Shown: in pieces, positions 30,997 through 41,400 of the stretch | Layout of the letters: each line of letters starts with the position of its first letter | How positions within the stretch are numbered: position 1 is the stretch's first letter | NCBI GenBank assembly: GCA_037039685.1 | Contig: JAWNGF010000003.1 | Coordinates: 3,224,001 to 3,288,000, forward strand | Direction: 5' to 3' | Length of the DNA stretch: 64,000 nucleotides | Source of the DNA: Ceratobasidium sp. AG-K | Taxonomy: Eukaryota; Basidiomycota; Agaricomycetes; Cantharellales; Ceratobasidiaceae | Made by a program: the position numbers and the translations under genes | The notes under the pieces: model-generated | The model's input: the letters and a program-made list of their open reading frames with translations, nothing else | The model's database searches: none | Told to the model about the DNA's origin: nothing

Positions 30997-31008
30997 GCAA
31001 AGCAAGCT
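30997..31008 (+). promoter_or_regulatory. Self-complementary primer-binding site of H
   Basis: GCAAAGCAAGCT, two bases after the LTR, is the exact complement of AGCTTGCTTTGC at 30774-30785. Compared with family A (ACAAAACAAGCT with AGCTTGTTTTGT), two positions differ and both are compensated on the other side. Confidence 0.88.
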
Positions 31009-31050
31009 CTTAGTACGCTGAGCCACGAGAAAACAAGGTCACGTGATGAC

Positions 31051-33222
31051 ATGGACAATCAATCCTCAAGTGCAGCGTCTCGAAGGAGCGAGGCTCCAGC
31101 AGCGACAATAGTCGAAATCCGATCAAACCCCTCAAGAGGAGCAAGGGAATGGGCAGGTGATTGGACGGCACCACTTAGAAGTGGCAGTCGCGCGTCAAGG
31201 CCCCCTTCCACCAGCGTCCCAGGAGGAATCGGCAACATTATTGAAACGTCAGGAACTCAAGAAGAAACCAGAACTTCAAACGAGCAAGGGTCCACTTCAC
31301 CAACAGTTCGAATAGTTGAAAATCCAATCAACACGCCACCACCAGCAGCTCCAGTTGTCACTCTCCATGGGGAAAGTGTGATTAGCCCTAGGGCTGTGCG
31401 TGTGATTAGGATACCAGGACCACCTAGAAGCGCAACCCCGGGTCCATCAAACACCGGAACAACAGGAACGAGACGTCCTTTAGCATTTCCCGACTTCGGA
31501 ATGCAATTTCCACCCCCAATAGCCACCCCTGCGTCCATGCCACCACTTGTAGAAATTCCCAGGACCCATAGTGCCCTGAGCGTGCCATCAACCTTCCAAT
31601 CACAAGGAAGCATTGAAGCACTTTCACAAGATGAGGGATTGAGACAAGAACGACTGAGGGAAAATATGGAAGGGAATCCAATCCAAGCCCTGGAAAGAAT
31701 CTTCAACACCCTTCAGATCCAATATCAGCAGGAAAACGCAGTCCAAGCCCTTAGAATCGAAGGATTGGAACGACGATGGGATCTACAAACCCAAGATACC
31801 ACAAACATGATGCAACGAATTGAGCGCATCGCTTCTAGAACGGAAGATGGAGTCAATACCTTCTATGAAAGGCTGAGGAATGTTGATCGTGTTCAACAGC
31901 GAATCCTTGAAGTCTTTGAACGATCGGTTGAAAATTCCGAACAAATCAACGATAGGTTGAACAACTTCGATCTCCTGATGAACCGGACCTTGCAAGGACA
32001 AACCCAGCGTATTACACGCATTGAAGAAACCTTGGGAAGGATGGCAGATGGGATGAGGAACATGACCATCACCCTTGGAAGGATTGATGAGGAAATTACA
32101 GATGGGTTCCAGGATCAGACCACTAGGATGCAGGAAGTCCGCCTACGAACTAGGGAGACATTTGATCTTCTTGAGCAAATAGGCGCTGACGCCCAAGCAG
32201 AATCCGAACACCGAAGGGAAGAATCACGACGAACCTCCATCGAGGCCCCACAACAAAGGGAACCACCCACTCATCCACCACTACAAAGACAACGATCACC
32301 CTCATTTGAGGTACAAGGACAGTCCGGATATCAAATCAGGGATGAAGGAAGAACCTTCATCTTCCAAACAAACCAAGAAGGCAACGGAGGAAACTCAGGA
32401 CCACGCATCAAAATGCCAAAAGCTTTTGAAGGATCCAGGGGAACGGCAGCCAAAACCTTCCTTGCAAGAATGAAAGCTTACTTCCGACTGAACCGTACCC
32501 AGTACGACACAGATGAACGACGCATTGTAGCGGTATTGATGAACATGGCAGAAGGTCCCGCTGGAAATTGGGCACAGCCGGTTCTCAATAGGTACAACGA
32601 CAATCTAGACCACCCCTGGCTAGATTCATGGGAAGCTTTTCAAGAAGCTTACAACAGGCAATGGAGCGATCCCAGCAAGAAGGTTCAAGCTGAACAAGGG
32701 ATCCAGCGACTTTACCAAAACAAGAGCGTATCTGAATATGTCTCTGACTTCCGACTTCTTGCCCAAGAACTTGACTGGAACGATGCAGCACTAGCGGCAC
32801 GATTCAGACAAGGACTGAACCGCTTCATTAAAGCAGAACTCGTTCGTGAGGAACTCCGGGACAGAGTAGGAGCGGAACAGCGAGACCTCGAAGGATGGAT
32901 CAACATCGCCCTGCAAGCGGAGGAAATCAACAAGCTGACCAATCCGGTTAGCACAAGGAAGAAGAACGAACAACCTACTCAAGCGGAAGGTTCCAGGACC
33001 CAGAAGATCAAAGGGGATCTAGTCCCAAAGGAAGAAAAGAAACGCCGAAGGGAAAACAACCTCTGCATCAAGTGCGGAGAGGCAGGTCACAATCTCGCTG
33101 ACTGCACGAAGGATTGGACCTACAAGGACAAAGGAAAGAAGTCTGTGAAAGGAAAAGCCGCTGAGATCAAAGATGAGAAGGAGAATGAGAATATTTCCAC
33201 CGACTCCGAGTCGGAAAACTAG
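31051..33222 (+). CDS. H gag
   Basis: 723 residues, start ATG 31051 (MDNQSSSAASRR). An Arg/Pro/Ser-rich N-terminal 200 residues is followed by a long helical, coiled-coil-like region (about 215-385) and a capsid domain beginning KMPKAFEGSRGTAAKTF with LYQNKSVSEYVSDFRLL. A zinc knuckle CIKCGEAGHNLADC (CX2CX4HX4C) lies near residue 672, then an acidic tail. It forms the particle and binds RNA. The stop TAG (33220-33222) is followed by a perfect 8-bp stem, and pol lies in the -1 frame. Confidence 0.95.
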   Translation: MDNQSSSAASRRSEAPAATIVEIRSNPSRGAREWAGDWTAPLRSGSRASRPPSTSVPGGIGNIIETSGTQEETRTSNEQGSTSPTVRIVENPINTPPPAAPVVTLHGESVISPRAVRVIRIPGPPRSATPGPSNTGTTGTRRPLAFPDFGMQFPPPIATPASMPPLVEIPRTHSALSVPSTFQSQGSIEALSQDEGLRQERLRENMEGNPIQALERIFNTLQIQYQQENAVQALRIEGLERRWDLQTQDTTNMMQRIERIASRTEDGVNTFYERLRNVDRVQQRILEVFERSVENSEQINDRLNNFDLLMNRTLQGQTQRITRIEETLGRMADGMRNMTITLGRIDEEITDGFQDQTTRMQEVRLRTRETFDLLEQIGADAQAESEHRREESRRTSIEAPQQREPPTHPPLQRQRSPSFEVQGQSGYQIRDEGRTFIFQTNQEGNGGNSGPRIKMPKAFEGSRGTAAKTFLARMKAYFRLNRTQYDTDERRIVAVLMNMAEGPAGNWAQPVLNRYNDNLDHPWLDSWEAFQEAYNRQWSDPSKKVQAEQGIQRLYQNKSVSEYVSDFRLLAQELDWNDAALAARFRQGLNRFIKAELVREELRDRVGAEQRDLEGWINIALQAEEINKLTNPVSTRKKNEQPTQAEGSRTQKIKGDLVPKEEKKRRRENNLCIKCGEAGHNLADCTKDWTYKDKGKKSVKGKAAEIKDEKENENISTDSESEN

Positions 33223-33224
33223 AT

Positions 33225-33255
33225 GGGCATCTCTCCACCGTGTGCGAAGATGCCC
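33225..33255 (+). promoter_or_regulatory. Perfect stem-loop just after the H gag stop, candidate recoding signal
   Basis: GGGCATCT (33225-33232) pairs perfectly with AGATGCCC (33248-33255), leaving a 15-nt loop, starting 2 nt after the gag TAG. The pol frame (-1) is open through this region, and the first pol-frame start-like codon is only GTG. Confidence 0.6.
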
Positions 33256-36200
33256 CAATATCCTCTCTGCAAAATGTATACTATTGCAAGGCTACAAATG
33301 AAACACCCATGGTATACACAACCGCAGAGGGAATCACGGAAAAAATCTCAACTCTCATCGACTCCGGCTCTTCTAGAAACTTCATCGACCTGAGGTTTGC
33401 CGTTGAAAACAACATCCCTTTGACCAAATTACAAACTCCCAGAAGCATCGAAACCATCGACGGAAAAACGCAAAAGGATCAAATCCAATTCAGGTGCAAA
33501 CTGAAATTTGATCTAGAAGAAAGAACGTTTTGCCAGAAATTCTATGTCATGGACACTGGCACACAACCCATGATCCTAGGAATGCCATGGCTGAAGGAAA
33601 CCAACCCTGAAATATCCTGGTCCCCCTTTGCTATCAAGTGGAAAAAAGAAGATCCCCTTATTGCCAAAGCAGGACTACTTCAGGAACTACCAGATGAACT
33701 TCAAGAATTCAAGGACGTTTTTGATGAAGAAAAATATGACAAACTCCCGGAACACAGAGAATGGGACTGCAGAATCGATTTCTATGACAACGATCGTCTC
33801 CCAAAACCAAGAAAGGCCTACCCGCTGTCACCAAGGGAAAGAGAAGCTACAAGGGAATACATTGCAAGTGAACTCCGGTCAGGACAAATTAGACCCAGCA
33901 AATCTCCCTTAGCCGCAAGCCTTTTCTTTGTCAAAAAGGCACTGAAGGAAGGACAGACCATACCTGACCTACGCCCAGTTGTTGACTACAGAGGAGCAAA
34001 TGAAGAAACCATCCCGGACCGATATCCCATCCCACTACTCGAACAGCTTCTAGAAATTTTCAAGAAGACCGGTGAAAGTTCGAAAGAAGAACTTTTTATT
34101 ACTTCCCTCGACCTGAAGAATGGCTTTTGGAATGTTAGAATCAGAGAGGGAGACGAGTGGAAGACAGCTTTCATCACCTCAGAAGGGCTTTTCGAATACA
34201 CCGTGATGGCCTTTGGGCTCAAAAATGCACCTTCCACCTTTCAAAGAATGATGGACCACATCTTCAGAGACATGATCGGAGTGAAGATTGTGATCTACAT
34301 CGACGACATCCTTATTATTTCTAGAGGAAGAAATCAGCACACGATAGATATCAAGGAAGTCTTGCAAAGATTGAGGAAGAACAACCTCTTTGGAAACCTG
34401 AAGAAATGTACCTTCTATGGAAAAAGGGCTGACTGGGTTGGGTTCGTTGTCGACGAAAACGGCATTTCCATGAACAAGGACAAGATCAAAACTATCCAAG
34501 AATGGCCCACCCCGAAAACCGTGAAACAATTACAAGCGTTCATTGGTTTCTGCAACTTCTATAGAAGATTCGTAGTGGCCTTCTCCTCAATTGTCAAGCC
34601 CCTGACTCAATTGACAAGAAAGGACAGAAAGTGGGAATGGAATCCCGCACACCAGGAAGCCTTTGACTCCTTGAAAGAAGTCATCGCAAAGGAACCGGTG
34701 CTAGCACACCCCGACGAATCAAAGCAGTACTTCCTTGAAACAGATGCTTCAGGGGTTGCAATGGGAGCTATCCTTAGCCAACGACAAAAAGACGGGTACT
34801 TACACCCAGTTGGATTTCTCTCAAAAGGCTTCAAGGAGGCAGAGCTGAACTACGACACACATGACAAGGAGCTCCTTGCTATCATAGAAGCTTTACGACA
34901 CTGGCGGATCCACCTGGAAGGCACAAAAGAACCAATAGTGATCTACACAGATCACAAAAACCTCACTTACTGGCAGAAAGCCAGCACCTTCAACCGGAGA
35001 CACAACAGATGGCTTCTCATGCTGGCAAGCTACAATTTCGAGATCCACTACAGACCTGGCAAAATGTCGGAAAAACCGGACATCCTCTCAAGAAGAAGTG
35101 ATCACAATGATATCGCGTCCGCAGAACAAGTGATGATCTCTGCCGAAAACTTCAAGGGATTCTCAGCCCTGATGAGTGACGACATTATTGCGGAAATCAG
35201 GGAAGCCCTAGAGGAGGACGAAAGCTTGGAAACCCTGATCAAAAGCACCAAGAGAAAGGAAGACCTACCTCCCTCTGTGAGGAAACAATTCAAGGACTAC
35301 GAAATGAGCGAAGATCTCCTCTGGTATCAAGGAAGAATTGTCGTTCCTGAGGAAAAGGACATCAAACTGAAGCTTCTCAAGCTTTACCACGACTCGCCCA
35401 TTGCGGGTCACCAAGGACAGGCCAGGACTCTAGAGCTCATCTCTAGAAACTACTACTGGCCAGGCATGAAAGCCCAAGTCAACAGGTATGTCGAAAGCTG
35501 TGAAGCGTGCCAGAGAGGGAAGGGAAGCAAAGGACACCTACCACTCAAACCCTTGCCTATTCCGAAAAGACCCTGGGAAAATATTGCTTATGACTTTATT
35601 GTGAAACTACCAAGATCACAAGGGTTTGACAGTGTCCTTGTGGTGATGGACCGCTTTTCCAGAATGGCACACTTCATCCCCTGCAAGGAATCCACAAACT
35701 TGGAAGAACTTGCCGATATTTTTGTGAAGGAAGTATGGCGTCTCCACGGATTCCCCAAGACCACTGTTTCGGATAGAGGAACCACCTTCAAATCACACTT
35801 CCTAGAAGCCGTCTACAAACGGCTAGGAATCCAAGGAACATTCTCCACAGCCTTCCACCCTGAAACTGATGGCTTGGTAGAGAGAACAAACCAGTGGCTT
35901 GAGGGATGGATACGCATCTTTGGAAATCACAAGCAGGATGACTGGGCAAAATGGTTACCTATTGCGGAATTTTGCCACAACAATCACAAAAACCGAGTCA
36001 CAAACAAATCCCCCTTTGAGGTCATCTATGGTATGACTCCCAAATGGTCCATTGAGGACTACGTGACTCGCTCCCCAGAAGGAGACAAGTGGACAAGGGA
36101 TATGGAAGAAGTTTGGGAGGAAACAAGGGCTCTGATGGAATATCATCAGTCAAAGGAAGAAACCCCAAAAACGCAATACAAGGAAGGGGACAACGTGTGG

Positions 36201-37805
36201 CTCCTGACTACCAACATTACCACAAGACGACCAAGCAAAAAGCTTGACGACAAGAAGACAGGTCCCTTTGTTGTGAAAAAACAAATATCCTCACACGCTT
36301 ACCAACTTGATCTTCCAAAGTCCATGTGCATCCACAACGTTTTCCATGGAAACATGTTGACCCCCTATACTGAAGACCTAGATTTCCAACGAAATCAACC
36401 CCGACCTCCACCAGTCATCACTGAAGAAGGTGAGGAAGAATACGAAGTAGAGAAGATTGTGGATTGGCACCAAGACCCTGATGGGCTGAAATACCGCATC
36501 AGATGGAAGGGTTACAGCCCCCTGGAAGATACAGAAGAACCGGCGGAGAACTTCGCCGGACTGACTCACGTCATGAGAAAGTTCCAGAAGGACTTTCCCA
36601 ACGGCCCGCTCCCTCCGAATTTCACTCCCCCAGAGTACAAAAGAACGAGAGGGAAAGCCGCAGAAATCACCACTCCAGCTTCTCAGCCAGCCACCACTGA
36701 CACTCTACAAGCTACTTCCCCTTTCACAAACCTTTTTTTCAAACAAGAATGCCTGCCTACCGCACTGTCTACTCCGCCTCCGGCTCCAAGTCCTTGGAGT
36801 ACAAAAAAGCTAGGGCCTACAAGAAGGCCCTCATGCTCGCTGGAACTGGCGAGTACGCCATCAACAACAGGGACACCGCTCCCTGGTCCCTCAATGAGGC
36901 CAAGGCCCTGGCCGAGCAACTTGAACCAGGCGTCCAACTTGGGTACATACCCCTGCGGGAACGGGCAACAATCAAGTGGGACGAGGAACACAAGTCCCTC
37001 ATTGTCCCCCGACTCGGCTCCCTGCTCTGGGTCAGTCACCCAGACACCCGACCCTACGATCCAACAGACATCGGCCGCAGCAAGTATTATCACTGCCGCG
37101 GCTGCATCGGACTTACGGTCCACGACGTGGTCCTCAAGAGCAAGGACGCCTGGAACCGGGACACCGGTTAGAAATGGGAGGGTGACAAATGGTTCAAGAG
37201 GGAAAACGACCCCCGCCTGGCCCTCGACAACGGCGGACACCGTGACGAGGAAGGGAGATGGTGGCGCCCATGTGCCACTGACTTCGAGTCAGGATGGCCC
37301 ACAGACTGTGAGTTGGAACATCTACCAGTCCCAACTAGCACTTACCCAAGAGACGATCCCGCTTTCAACATCATCGACTGGTCAAAAGGCGCCGACGGAA
37401 GCGGACACGTCAACCTGGCAGGACAACCAATGGAGGACGTCAAGGAAGAAGTCATTGAAGTCCCCGCTGCACCTCCCAGCTCCGAGGCCGGACAACTCGA
37501 ACGAGAATGGGAGGCCACCTGGGATAGGGCACGAGCAAACGTTGAGGCCCTCATTGCCGACGTTGGCAATGCCATCGCCAACATGGATCCACACCCGCCA
37601 AGCGACCGAATGCCATGTGACGCCAACGTCCTTGAGGCCTATCGCCTCGTTCAGTGCGGATCCTGGTCAGTCGAGCAACTCAACAAGTGGCTTGACCATA
37701 GGCAAGAGCAATGGTCCAAACGAGAAGCGGCAGAACTCGAGCGCCTGCAACAACTCCACCAGGAGGAGCTTGACCGCCTCTACCAGGAGAAATGGGACCG
37801 AATGA
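33240..37805 (+). CDS. H pol polyprotein (protease, RT, RNase H, integrase, chromodomain, long tail)
   Basis: 1521 codons. Protease LIDSGSSRNFID; reverse transcriptase with VVDYRGAN, MAFGLKNAPSTF and YIDDILI; RNase H with FLETDASGVAMGA and YTDHKNL; integrase finger ending ESCEACQRGK and DDE residues in VVMDRFSR, VSDRGTTF and LVERTNQW; chromodomain EYEVEKIVDW...IRWKGYSPLEDTEEP. The Trp of the usual TWEP is replaced (DTEEP). Functional pol probably ends near 36650. The frame remains open for another 1.1 kb across ORF3, giving a Pro/Thr/Ser-rich tail that I think is a shadow of ORF3. Pol is in the -1 frame to gag. All catalytic motifs are intact. Confidence 0.95.
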   Translation: MCEDAPISSLQNVYYCKATNETPMVYTTAEGITEKISTLIDSGSSRNFIDLRFAVENNIPLTKLQTPRSIETIDGKTQKDQIQFRCKLKFDLEERTFCQKFYVMDTGTQPMILGMPWLKETNPEISWSPFAIKWKKEDPLIAKAGLLQELPDELQEFKDVFDEEKYDKLPEHREWDCRIDFYDNDRLPKPRKAYPLSPREREATREYIASELRSGQIRPSKSPLAASLFFVKKALKEGQTIPDLRPVVDYRGANEETIPDRYPIPLLEQLLEIFKKTGESSKEELFITSLDLKNGFWNVRIREGDEWKTAFITSEGLFEYTVMAFGLKNAPSTFQRMMDHIFRDMIGVKIVIYIDDILIISRGRNQHTIDIKEVLQRLRKNNLFGNLKKCTFYGKRADWVGFVVDENGISMNKDKIKTIQEWPTPKTVKQLQAFIGFCNFYRRFVVAFSSIVKPLTQLTRKDRKWEWNPAHQEAFDSLKEVIAKEPVLAHPDESKQYFLETDASGVAMGAILSQRQKDGYLHPVGFLSKGFKEAELNYDTHDKELLAIIEALRHWRIHLEGTKEPIVIYTDHKNLTYWQKASTFNRRHNRWLLMLASYNFEIHYRPGKMSEKPDILSRRSDHNDIASAEQVMISAENFKGFSALMSDDIIAEIREALEEDESLETLIKSTKRKEDLPPSVRKQFKDYEMSEDLLWYQGRIVVPEEKDIKLKLLKLYHDSPIAGHQGQARTLELISRNYYWPGMKAQVNRYVESCEACQRGKGSKGHLPLKPLPIPKRPWENIAYDFIVKLPRSQGFDSVLVVMDRFSRMAHFIPCKESTNLEELADIFVKEVWRLHGFPKTTVSDRGTTFKSHFLEAVYKRLGIQGTFSTAFHPETDGLVERTNQWLEGWIRIFGNHKQDDWAKWLPIAEFCHNNHKNRVTNKSPFEVIYGMTPKWSIEDYVTRSPEGDKWTRDMEEVWEETRALMEYHQSKEETPKTQYKEGDNVWLLTTNITTRRPSKKLDDKKTGPFVVKKQISSHAYQLDLPKSMCIHNVFHGNMLTPYTEDLDFQRNQPRPPPVITEEGEEEYEVEKIVDWHQDPDGLKYRIRWKGYSPLEDTEEPAENFAGLTHVMRKFQKDFPNGPLPPNFTPPEYKRTRGKAAEITTPASQPATTDTLQATSPFTNLFFKQECLPTALSTPPPAPSPWSTKKLGPTRRPSCSLELASTPSTTGTPLPGPSMRPRPWPSNLNQASNLGTYPCGNGQQSSGTRNTSPSLSPDSAPCSGSVTQTPDPTIQQTSAAASIITAAAASDLRSTTWSSRARTPGTGTPVRNGRVTNGSRGKTTPAWPSTTADTVTRKGDGGAHVPLTSSQDGPQTVSWNIYQSQLALTQETIPLSTSSTGQKAPTEADTSTWQDNQWRTSRKKSLKSPLHLPAPRPDNSNENGRPPGIGHEQTLRPSLPTLAMPSPTWIHTRQATECHVTPTSLRPIASFSADPGQSSNSTSGLTIGKSNGPNEKRQNSSACNNSTRRSLTASTRRNGTE

Positions 37806-37888
37806 ACGAGGTCCTTGAAACGGACATGCAAGCCCTGGCGGAACGCGTTGGGTGGCTGGAACTGAAGGAATGGGTCGCCCGCAAATAG
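36749..37888 (+). pseudogene. H ORF3, CRGC-motif protein with one in-frame TAG
   Basis: Starts ATG 36749 (MPAYRTVYS), with a TAG at 37169-37171, and the same frame continues to the stop at 37886-37888 (379 codons in all). The first part contains YYHCRGCIGLTVHDVVLKS, directly comparable to DIFVCRGCAAFQVSEVVLLS in A2. The second part is charged with a helical C-terminus (LERLQQLHQEELDRLYQEKW). The rest differs strongly from the A family. No membrane segment. The TAG may be a lesion, or the first 140 codons may suffice. It lies between pol and the polypurine tract, as in family A. Confidence 0.7.
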
Positions 37889-37928
37889 GCGAGTGCGCTC
37901 CACTACACTCGCCTTTGTGGGGGGGCAA

Positions 37929-38425
37929 TGTCGTGACCCGTCCCTCCCTCTGTCTCTGTTTGCGGACTCGTGGCTTGCTCTGGCGCCTTAAGCGCCCCTT
38001 TTCTCCTCTCCGCCCTCTCCCTTGTTTAGTAAGGTGTATGGATGATGTGTTACCATGAGTCATATGACTCATGCTGTTTTCTATTGGCTGGCCTGCGCAG
38101 CCCCTTTATGACTCGGACTTTGACTCAGGCTTGTGACTCATGTATATACTATGACTCACTTGCTTTCTGAGTATATATACTGGCTTGCAAGCATGGTTAT
38201 CCCCAGCTTGCTTTGCCTCGTCAACTCTCCCTGCAGTGTGATCAGAGGCACTTGGCTACTTAGCCCTTAGCACAGCCACTTGGACTTAGGAGCTAGTGAC
38301 TTGTACTGACAAGACTAGCGTTCGTCCACCTTAGTGATAGAGTCTTAGAAGACTTATCACACATTTGTTCCACATCTCAAAGGCCATTAGTGGTCGCCAA
38401 CCATAGGCATTAGCAGGTTGCGACA
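37929..38425 (+). repeat. 3' LTR of H (497 bp)
   Basis: Preceded by the polypurine tract GTGGGGGGGCAA. Ends GTTGCGACA, followed by the ACGAT duplication. Confidence 0.95.
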
Positions 38426-41400
38426 ACGATTTTTTCTACTTCGTATTCTTCCTCTCCTTCTTTTGTTGTTATCAGCGGTGGTCGGGGTTGGTTTCTGTGG
38501 AAGTTTTCGTCTTTTTTGTAAGGACTAAGAAGATCGCTGTGGAACACAGGGTGTATTCTCATGGTTCTTGGGAGCTCCAATTTGTAAGCAGGACTTGATA
38601 TGATCTTTTTGATCTTAAAAGGACCGTATTTCTTGTTGTCGAGTTTCTTGTTGGGACGGCTTGTCTTTATGTTTTGTCCGTAAAGCCAGACAAGGTCGTC
38701 TTCTTTGTATTTTGGTTGGTGTCCGACTGTGTCCTTTCTCCTGTGCCATTCCATTGCTGCTTTTGCTTCGTCCCATACTTCCTGCCAGTTGTCCGCTTTC
38801 TCATTTGCTTCTGGAATCGTGGTAACTTCTCTTTGGACATTCCATAGCGGTTCTCTGCCGTTGACAATCTCGAATGGGGTTTTTCCCGTGGTCCCGTGTC
38901 GTTGGTTGTTGTAGCAGAATTCTGCAATAGGAAGTAGTTCGGACCAGTTGTCTTGCCTGTAGTTAACAAATGTGCGAAGCCATGCTTCTATCCACTGGTT
39001 TATTTGTTCCGTTATTCCGTCTGTTTGTGGATGATATGCCGTGCTGAACGTCGGTGTTGTTCCGATTCTTTGGTAGAGGGCCTTCAGGAACCTGCTGTTG
39101 AAAGTTGTTCCTCTGTCCGAAACTGTACTTCGTGGGAAGCCGTGTAATTTCCAAATGTTCTTCAGGAAAAGATCGGCAAGTTGATCTGCAGTTGTTGACT
39201 CTTTGCAGGCTATGAAGTGTGCCATGCGGGAGAACCAATCTACTACCACTAGAATGCTGTCATTGCCTTGTGATTTTGGGAGTTTTACAATAAAATTGTA
39301 TGCAATATCCTCCCATGGACTGTTCGGGATTTCGAGTGCCTTCAGTGGTACTTGGTTTTTTGTTCCTTTCGCCCTTTGGCACTGCTCACAAGAGTCAACG
39401 TATTTGTTTACTGTTGCCTTAAGTCCAGGCCAGTAATATTTTCTTGAGATTAGCTCTAGCGTTTGGGCTTGACCCTGGTGTCCTGCCATTGGTGCATCGT
39501 GGTGTAATCGGAGGATTTTTAGCCTAGTGTCCTTGTCTTCTGGCACGTAGATTCTCCCATCTATCCAGAGTAGGTCTTCCTCGAAGTTGTAGTTCCTAAT
39601 TCCTTGTTGCACAGATTTGGGTAAGGTCTCCTTGTCTTTGCACAATTCTATGATCTTCCTGATGCTCTCGTCTTCGGTTTGTGCTTCCCTAATGTCCGCA
39701 ATGATGTCCGACTTGACTTCTCCGGCAAATCCTCTGAACTGTTCCTCCTTGATCATGATTTGCTCTGCTGTTGGTATTTTGCTATGATCCGCTCTTCTGG
39801 ACAGTAGGTCCGGCTTTGTTGACATGTTCCCCGGACGGTAAACTATTTCAAAGTTGTAGGAAGCCAGGATTTGATGCCATCGAGCGTGACGTCAGTTAAA
39901 AGTAGTTGCCTTCTTCCAGTATTGCAGGTTACGGTGATCGGTGTAGATTGTTACCGGTTCTCTTGTTCCTTCTAGATGTAATTGCCAGTGTTTTAGTGAT
40001 TCCACAATTGCCATCAATTCCTTGTCGTGAACATCGTAGTTCATTTGTGCAGCGTTAAAGGATTTTGATAGGAAAGCGATGGGATGTAAGTAACCGTCGT
40101 CTTGTCTTTGAGAGAGTATTGATCCCATAGCAACGCCGCTTGCATCGGTTTCCAATATGTAAGGTTTTGTTGGGTCTGGATGTCGCAGTAGTGGTTCCTT
40201 GCATATTTCCTTCTTCAGGTTATCGAAAGCCTCCTGTTGATCTGCTTCCCATTTCCATTTCTGGTCCTTCCTTGTTAGAACGGTTAAGGGTTTAGCCAGG
40301 CCGCTAAAGTTTGGTACAAATTGCCTGTAAAAGTTTGCAAATCTTAGGAAGGCTTGGACTTGTTTGACTGTCCTTGGCTCCTTCCATTCCTTGATTGCCC
40401 TGACCTTTTCCTCTTGCATAGATATTCCTTCCTCGCTGATATTTATTCCTGTGTAGACAAGTTTCTTGACGAAAAATTCGCATTTTGGGAGTTTTGCAAA
40501 GGGGTTGTTGTCCAACAGGATTTTGAGTACCTTTTGAACATCCTCCACATGCTGGCTTTGGTCTTTGGAGAAAATTAATATGTCATCGATGTAAACAATG
40601 ACACAGATGTCAATCAGGTCATGGAAGATATGATTCATATATCGTTGGAATGTTGCCGGCGCGTTTTTTAATCCAAAGGGCATGACGATATATTCAAATA
40701 GGCCTTCCTTGGTTCGGAATGCTGTTTTCCATTTGTCTCCTTCTTTAACTCGGATGTTGTTGAACCCCATACGCAAGTCTATTTTAGAAAAGATTTTTGC
40801 GTCCTTGATCTTGTCAAGGAGATCTTCCATTAGTGGCATAGGGAAGCAGTCATCCCTTGTTATTTTGTTGATCGGGCCGAAGTGTTGAACCAACCTGAGC
40901 TCTGGAGGTTTTTCCCGGTCTTTTGGGTCTTGTCCCTTTTTGACAAAGAAGGTTGCTGCGGCTACTGGTGACTTGCTCGGTCGGATTTTGCCTGCCGCTA
41001 GTTCCTCATCTAGGTACTTTCTGAGGGCTATGGATTCTGCGGGTGAGAGTGGGATTGGCCTAGCCGGTTTAGGAAGTTCTGCTCCTTCCACCAGATCGAT
41101 GCAGCAGTCGTATGGACGATGGTCCGGTATCCGTTTAAATTTTTCCTCGCTAAAGACTTCTGCATAATCTTTGAATTCTTCGGGTATGTCTTTGATTTCT
41201 GCGGCTTTTCCAAGGATGTTGTCTGGTCGCCAGGAAATTTCTTTTGATAACCAATCAATTATTGGATTGGCTTTCTCTAGCCATTCTAACCCCAGAATCA
41301 AGTGTGTATCTCCAGTAGGCATGGCAAAGAAGTTTTGCTTGAAGTTTTTCCCATGTAACTCAAATTCCAGATTTGCTTTGAAACGGATTTGATGTGACAG

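Larger units (their letters stand above)
30498..38425 (+). mobile_element. Ty3/gypsy chromovirus H (7928 bp), innermost nested element
   Basis: Complete plus-strand element with 497-bp LTRs and the target duplication ACGAT (30493-30497, 38426-38430), inside the chromodomain codons of A3. I see two differences between its LTRs (CGGGGC/CGTGGC and GCAACA/GCGACA). Gag and pol are open, and ORF3 has one TAG. It is the youngest insertion in the F-D-A3-H stack. It is related to family A in layout but clearly a separate family. Confidence 0.96.
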
